The translations under genes were made by a program, and so were the position numbers. From NCBI RefSeq assembly GCF_900496995.4, contig NC_044012.1, positions 2,046,001-2,110,000 of the forward strand: DNA of 64,000 nt, given 5' to 3'. The DNA is from Aquila chrysaetos chrysaetos (lineage: Eukaryota > Chordata > Aves > Accipitriformes > Accipitridae). Under the pieces are notes generated by a model, which was not told the DNA's origin, did not search any database, and was given only the letters and a program-made list of their open reading frames with translations. Shown in pieces: positions 10,711 to 64,000 of this stretch (position 1 is its first letter; every line of letters begins with the position of its first letter).

Positions 10711-11321
10711 GACCCTCCTTGTTAAACAGACATCCCCACACCACCTTCAGGGCTCCTTTTAAATCAACTAAAACAATCCGATGCTTAAAATAAAAGACAG
10801 GTCATTTTCCCAATCAGACTTTAGTCAAGAATATATATATATTTTTGTTCCTGGGGTGGGAGGGCAGGGGGAGAAGGTCATTTTGCCAGCAGTTCACAGC
10901 AGTTTTCGGCTCTCTCGTTACACAGTATATAGAACTGCATTGCTGAAGACACTCAACACACAGCAGGGCTAACTAGGAGAATACAACTCAAGGCTAGCAA
11001 AGAGGAGAGGGCAGAGAGAAAGAGAGGAATAGTGAGAGCATCCGACAGGGCTGGAGTCCTCTGTGCATAATTTACATGGAACCGGTGCCAGCAGAGCCAG
11101 GGGCTGGCCCCGCTCGCCCTTCGGGAGCCGGAGCGAGTCGTCACGGGCATCTCAGCTGACAAAACTTCAGTATTTTTTTTTTTTGTGTGGTTTTTTTTTT
11201 TTAAAAAGAATCGCAGCCAAAATAAGACAGAACTGCAAAATCCCAAAGTGGCCGCTTTTACACTATTTATAAAAACATGAACAGTCACTAAAGGGCAGAG
11301 CGGCGCTCCGCGCACGGCCCA

Positions 11322-61521
<50,200 letters not shown>

Positions 61522-61522
<1 letters not shown>

Positions 61523-61700
61523 TGAACGGGCGGGCGCACCGGACCGGGCCGAGCCGGACCGGGGAGACGGGTGGGACGGACCGGGGAGGGGGGGAAGACG
61601 CGGAACGGTAGGAGGGAAGGGGAAGGGGAGGGGGGGTGCGGCGAAGCTGCGGCGCGGGACGGGACGGGGCCTCTACTCGCGGCGGCGCAGGGCGGCCATG
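61522..61700 (-). other. ZC3H18: ZC3H18 exon 1, non-coding (5' limit approximate)
   Basis: The end at 61522 is set by CCGTTCAG|GTGAGC. The start is not visible; the CRE at 61704 suggests it lies at or below about 61700. Confidence 0.6.
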
Positions 61701-61703
61701 GCG

Positions 61704-61711
61704 TGACGTCA
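61704..61711. promoter_or_regulatory. CRE (CREB/ATF site)
   Basis: Full palindromic consensus TGACGTCA in the ZC3H18 CpG island. Confidence 0.8.
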
Positions 61712-61817
61712 TCCAGGCGCGACGGGCCTCGCGCCTGGAAGGGTTGGGGGGGGAAGGGAGGGAGGGGAGGGGAAGGGAGGGGCGGGGCCAAAGGAAGGCG
61801 GACGCCCCGCCCCTTCC

Positions 61818-61829
61818 CGCGCGTGCGCG
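61818..61829 (-). promoter_or_regulatory. NRF1 site
   Basis: CGCGCACGCGCG on the minus strand fits YGCGCAYGCGCR exactly; typical of CpG-island promoters. Confidence 0.65.
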
Positions 61830-61859
61830 CCGCCGCCCCGGCCGCTCCTTAAAGGGGAC

Positions 61860-62460
61860 GCGCGGGACGGCGGGGAGGGGCGTGCACGCGGGTGCGGGTG
61901 CGCGCGGGGACAGGCGTGCGAGCGCGGCACGCGGGCGCGCGTGTGCCCGTGGAAGGATGCGCACCTGGAGGGAGTGCAGCTGCGTGCACACGCGCGTGCG
62001 TGTGTACGGGGGGGGCGGGGGGGGGGGGGGATAGGCGTGCGCAGGGAGGTGCACGAGCACGGACGGTTGCACGCGTTGGTATGCATGCGTGCACGCGGAG
62101 GGGCACACGCGTGTACGTGTGACTCCGGGTACAGACACGCGTGCCCGCACGCGGAGCTGCGCCTACGCGCAGACCCGTGGAGGTGTGCACGCGTGCACGC
62201 GCTCATGTTAACACGTGCCTCCGTGCATATGCACGTGGTGAAATGTGTGAACACGCACAGTTGTGCACATACATGGGCGTACGTAGGCACACACAGAGGT
62301 GCAGGTACATGCAAATGTACTTCTGGATAGGGAGATGCACGGAGGCAGACACACGCACACGTAGAGCTACGCCTGCACGCATGGAAGAATATATATGCGC
62401 ACACAGAAGTATGCCGCACCCGTGCACACTCACGCGTGCGCACGAACACGCCGGAGGCGA
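61860..62460. repeat. Alternating purine-pyrimidine GTGCACGCGTG-rich tract
   Basis: About 0.6 kb of degenerate CACGCG/GTGCAC/ACACGC sequence broken by a G-run at 62010-62030. High Z-DNA potential; open frames in it are compositional. Confidence 0.85.
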
Positions 62461-63180
62461 TGGCTCATGGCCGCGGGGTGCAGCCCCGTACCCCGCTTCC
62501 GCACCCCCAACCCAGCCTGGATGGTGCCGCGGGCACTGCCCCGGCTCTCCCCGATGCCAACGGGAGCAAACGCCAGCGGCCGGAGCGTGGTTGCGGGTCC
62601 CTGCCAGCCTGCTCAACGCCCCGGCCCTCCCCATTAACCAGAGCACTAATGAGCTCCCCTCGTCAGTGCTCCCAGCTGCCAAGCTGCCTGGACTTCTCCC
62701 TCCCCGCGGGGTTTTGTGCCCATGCTGGGTGCGTGCCCACGGGGCTTTAGCTATGCCCGCTCTCCTGGTCTTCCACCCGATCTACCCCAGGGCTGCCGGT
62801 TTTCCAGGATCCCGATGCCCGCAGCCCAGGATGCGGCCCCAAGGCCCAGGGCTGCTCAGCACCCCGCGTGGCCCGGCTGCCTTTGCCCGAGCCCCAAGGT
62901 TGCAGGTCACCGGCCCCCCCCCCAGGTGCCCCATGGCAGCCCCTTCTGCTGCAGCTCGCCTGGGAGCCACGGCCGCTCCTTCCCCTCCGGCCGGCCGGGC
63001 TCCAGCCGCGCTTTGGCAAGCCCAGGGCACCCAACGCCGTACCCCTTGCCCTGACTGTCGCAACAGCCCCGTAGGCCCATCGCCCTTCCCAGCTCTCCCC
63101 CTCGCCCTTCCCAGCTCCCCAACCCGGGGCCAAATTCAGCCCCGGGAGGTGCAGGGGAGATGTCCCAGAGATGCAAAATG
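62460..63180. other. GC-rich flank without recognisable gene
   Basis: Mixed GC-rich DNA. It has no splice-consistent coding signal that I can support. Confidence 0.6.
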
Positions 63181-63190
63181 CCCAGGAGGG

Positions 63191-63346
63191 ACCTTACTGG
63201 GGGGCACTGGGAGGGAGCTTGCTGGGGGCACTGGGAGGGAGCTTGCTGGGGACACTGGGAGGGAGCTTACTGGGGGACACTGGGAGGGAGCTTGCTGGGG
63301 GCACTGGGAGGGGGCTTACTGGGGGCACTGGGAGGGAGCTTGCTGG
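63191..63346 (+). repeat. 24-25-bp minisatellite
   Basis: Six to seven copies of GGGGGCACTGGGAGGGAGCT followed by TGCT or TACT. G-runs of 3-5 in every unit. Confidence 0.93.
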
Positions 63347-63485
63347 GGCCAGCCTGCAGAAGCAGTGCTCGGGCAGCCCATGGGATGCTGGTGCGTCTGG
63401 GCTGGAAGACGCTCCTTTGGGTCAGCCCCAGGGATGCTCCTTCATCACCCGCTGCAGCAGTGCCAGGCTGGCCCCGCCCCCCCGC

Positions 63486-63584
63486 ATTGGCCCCACCCCT
63501 TGTTCCAGCAGGCCAGGAGGTGATTGGCTGAGGCAGTAGGGGTGGGGCTGGGTGGGCGGAGTCTTTGGGTGACAGGTATATAAG
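63486..63584 (+). promoter_or_regulatory. Candidate plus-strand TATA promoter
   Basis: ATTGG (inverted CCAAT) at 63486-63490 and 63523-63527, GGGCGG near 63554, and TATATAAG at 63577-63584, in canonical order and spacing. It faces right, away from ZC3H18. Confidence 0.6.
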
Positions 63585-63607
63585 GTGAGGGAGGGCTGGT
63601 AGGAACG

Positions 63608-63639
63608 ATCCAGTGGAGAGGTGCTGGTGTGTGCTGGAG
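63608..63639 (+). other. Candidate first exon of an unidentified plus-strand gene
   Basis: It would start about 30 bp after the TATA box and end GAG|GTGAGT, an ideal donor. No ATG occurs in it, so it would be untranslated. The next 3' splice site could be the one that ends at 64000. The product is unknown. Confidence 0.45.
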
Positions 63640-63645
63640 GTGAGT

Positions 63646-63825
63646 GGGGATGGGGATGGGATGGGGATGGGGATGGGGATGGGATGGGGATGGGGATGGG
63701 GATGGGGATGGGGATGGGGATGGGATGGGGATGGGGATGGGGATGGGGATGGGATGGGGATGGGGATGGGGATGGGGATGGGATGGGATGGGGATGGGGA
63801 TGGGGATGGGGATGGGGATGGGGAT
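63646..63825 (+). repeat. (GGGGAT)n microsatellite
   Basis: About 30 units, 180 bp, with occasional GGGAT. Runs of four G every 6 bp give high G-quadruplex potential. Confidence 0.97.
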
Positions 63826-63979
63826 GCTCCACAGGACCCCCCCCCAGTAGGTTCCTAGCTGAAGATATCCCTACAGCAACAGGGTTGGCATTGCCACCAT
63901 GGGTACCCCTAATTCCCCAAAGCCTTTGTTGGCCCCCACCCAACCCCGAGGGGCCAGGGTGAGGGTGCAGCCCCGTGCC

Positions 63980-64000
63980 TGTATCTCGCCTTTGCTCCAG
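63980..64000 (+). other. 3' splice site ending at the window edge
   Basis: The pyrimidine-rich stretch CTGTATCTCGCCTTTGCTCC followed by AG at 63999-64000 looks like an acceptor whose exon starts outside the window. Confidence 0.4.

Noticed and set aside
62141-63523. 460-codon plus-strand open frame
   Set aside because: It runs through the Z-DNA tract and the 24-bp minisatellite; it is open only because of GC-rich composition, and its repeats simply mirror the DNA repeat.

Overview
The window is vertebrate nuclear DNA from a bird. The evidence is an avian-type CR1 LINE tail, two solo ERV LTRs of the TGTCCTGG...CCACGACA type seen in neoavian genomes, compact GC-rich genes at the left, and spliced coding sequences that match amniote proteins. 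The gene order MVD, CYBA, IL17C, ZC3H18 equals human 16q24.2-q24.3 read backwards, with the relative orientations kept, so this is a conserved syntenic block. It is not bacterial or viral. No operon, CRISPR array, insertion sequence or tRNA was seen.

Layout. 1-2448 (+): MVD exons 2-10; exon 1 lies off the left edge. 3203-5137 (+): CYBA complete in six coding exons, polyA signal at 5669. 7069-9081 (-): IL17C, convergent with CYBA, with a TATA promoter near 9205 and an AU-rich cytokine-type 3'UTR. 9213-10629: intergenic, holding a perfect 46-bp-arm hairpin. 11322-61522 (-): ZC3H18, one non-coding and 18 coding exons. I rebuilt a 2997-nt CDS (998 aa) that keeps frame across all 17 coding junctions with GT-AG introns. 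Its introns carry two 584-bp solo LTRs in opposite orientation, a CR1 tail and two MIR-like remnants. 61390-62460: CpG-rich promoter of ZC3H18 and an alternating purine-pyrimidine tract. 63480-64000: a plus-strand TATA/CCAAT promoter, a candidate first exon and a (GGGGAT)n intron; the last base of the window completes a 3' splice site.

The four genes do not form one pathway. MVD makes isopentenyl diphosphate in sterol synthesis. CYBA is the p22phox subunit of NADPH oxidases. IL17C is an epithelial cytokine. ZC3H18 is a nuclear RNA-surveillance adaptor. They are neighbours by synteny.

Most novel points: the 46-bp perfect hairpin at 9458-9552; the unassigned plus-strand promoter at the right edge; an in-frame 33-nt cassette exon in ZC3H18; an IL17C first exon that codes only the start Met; a full CTCF consensus between the convergent CYBA and IL17C 3' ends; and a predicted Trp68-to-Cys change at a CYBA exon junction.
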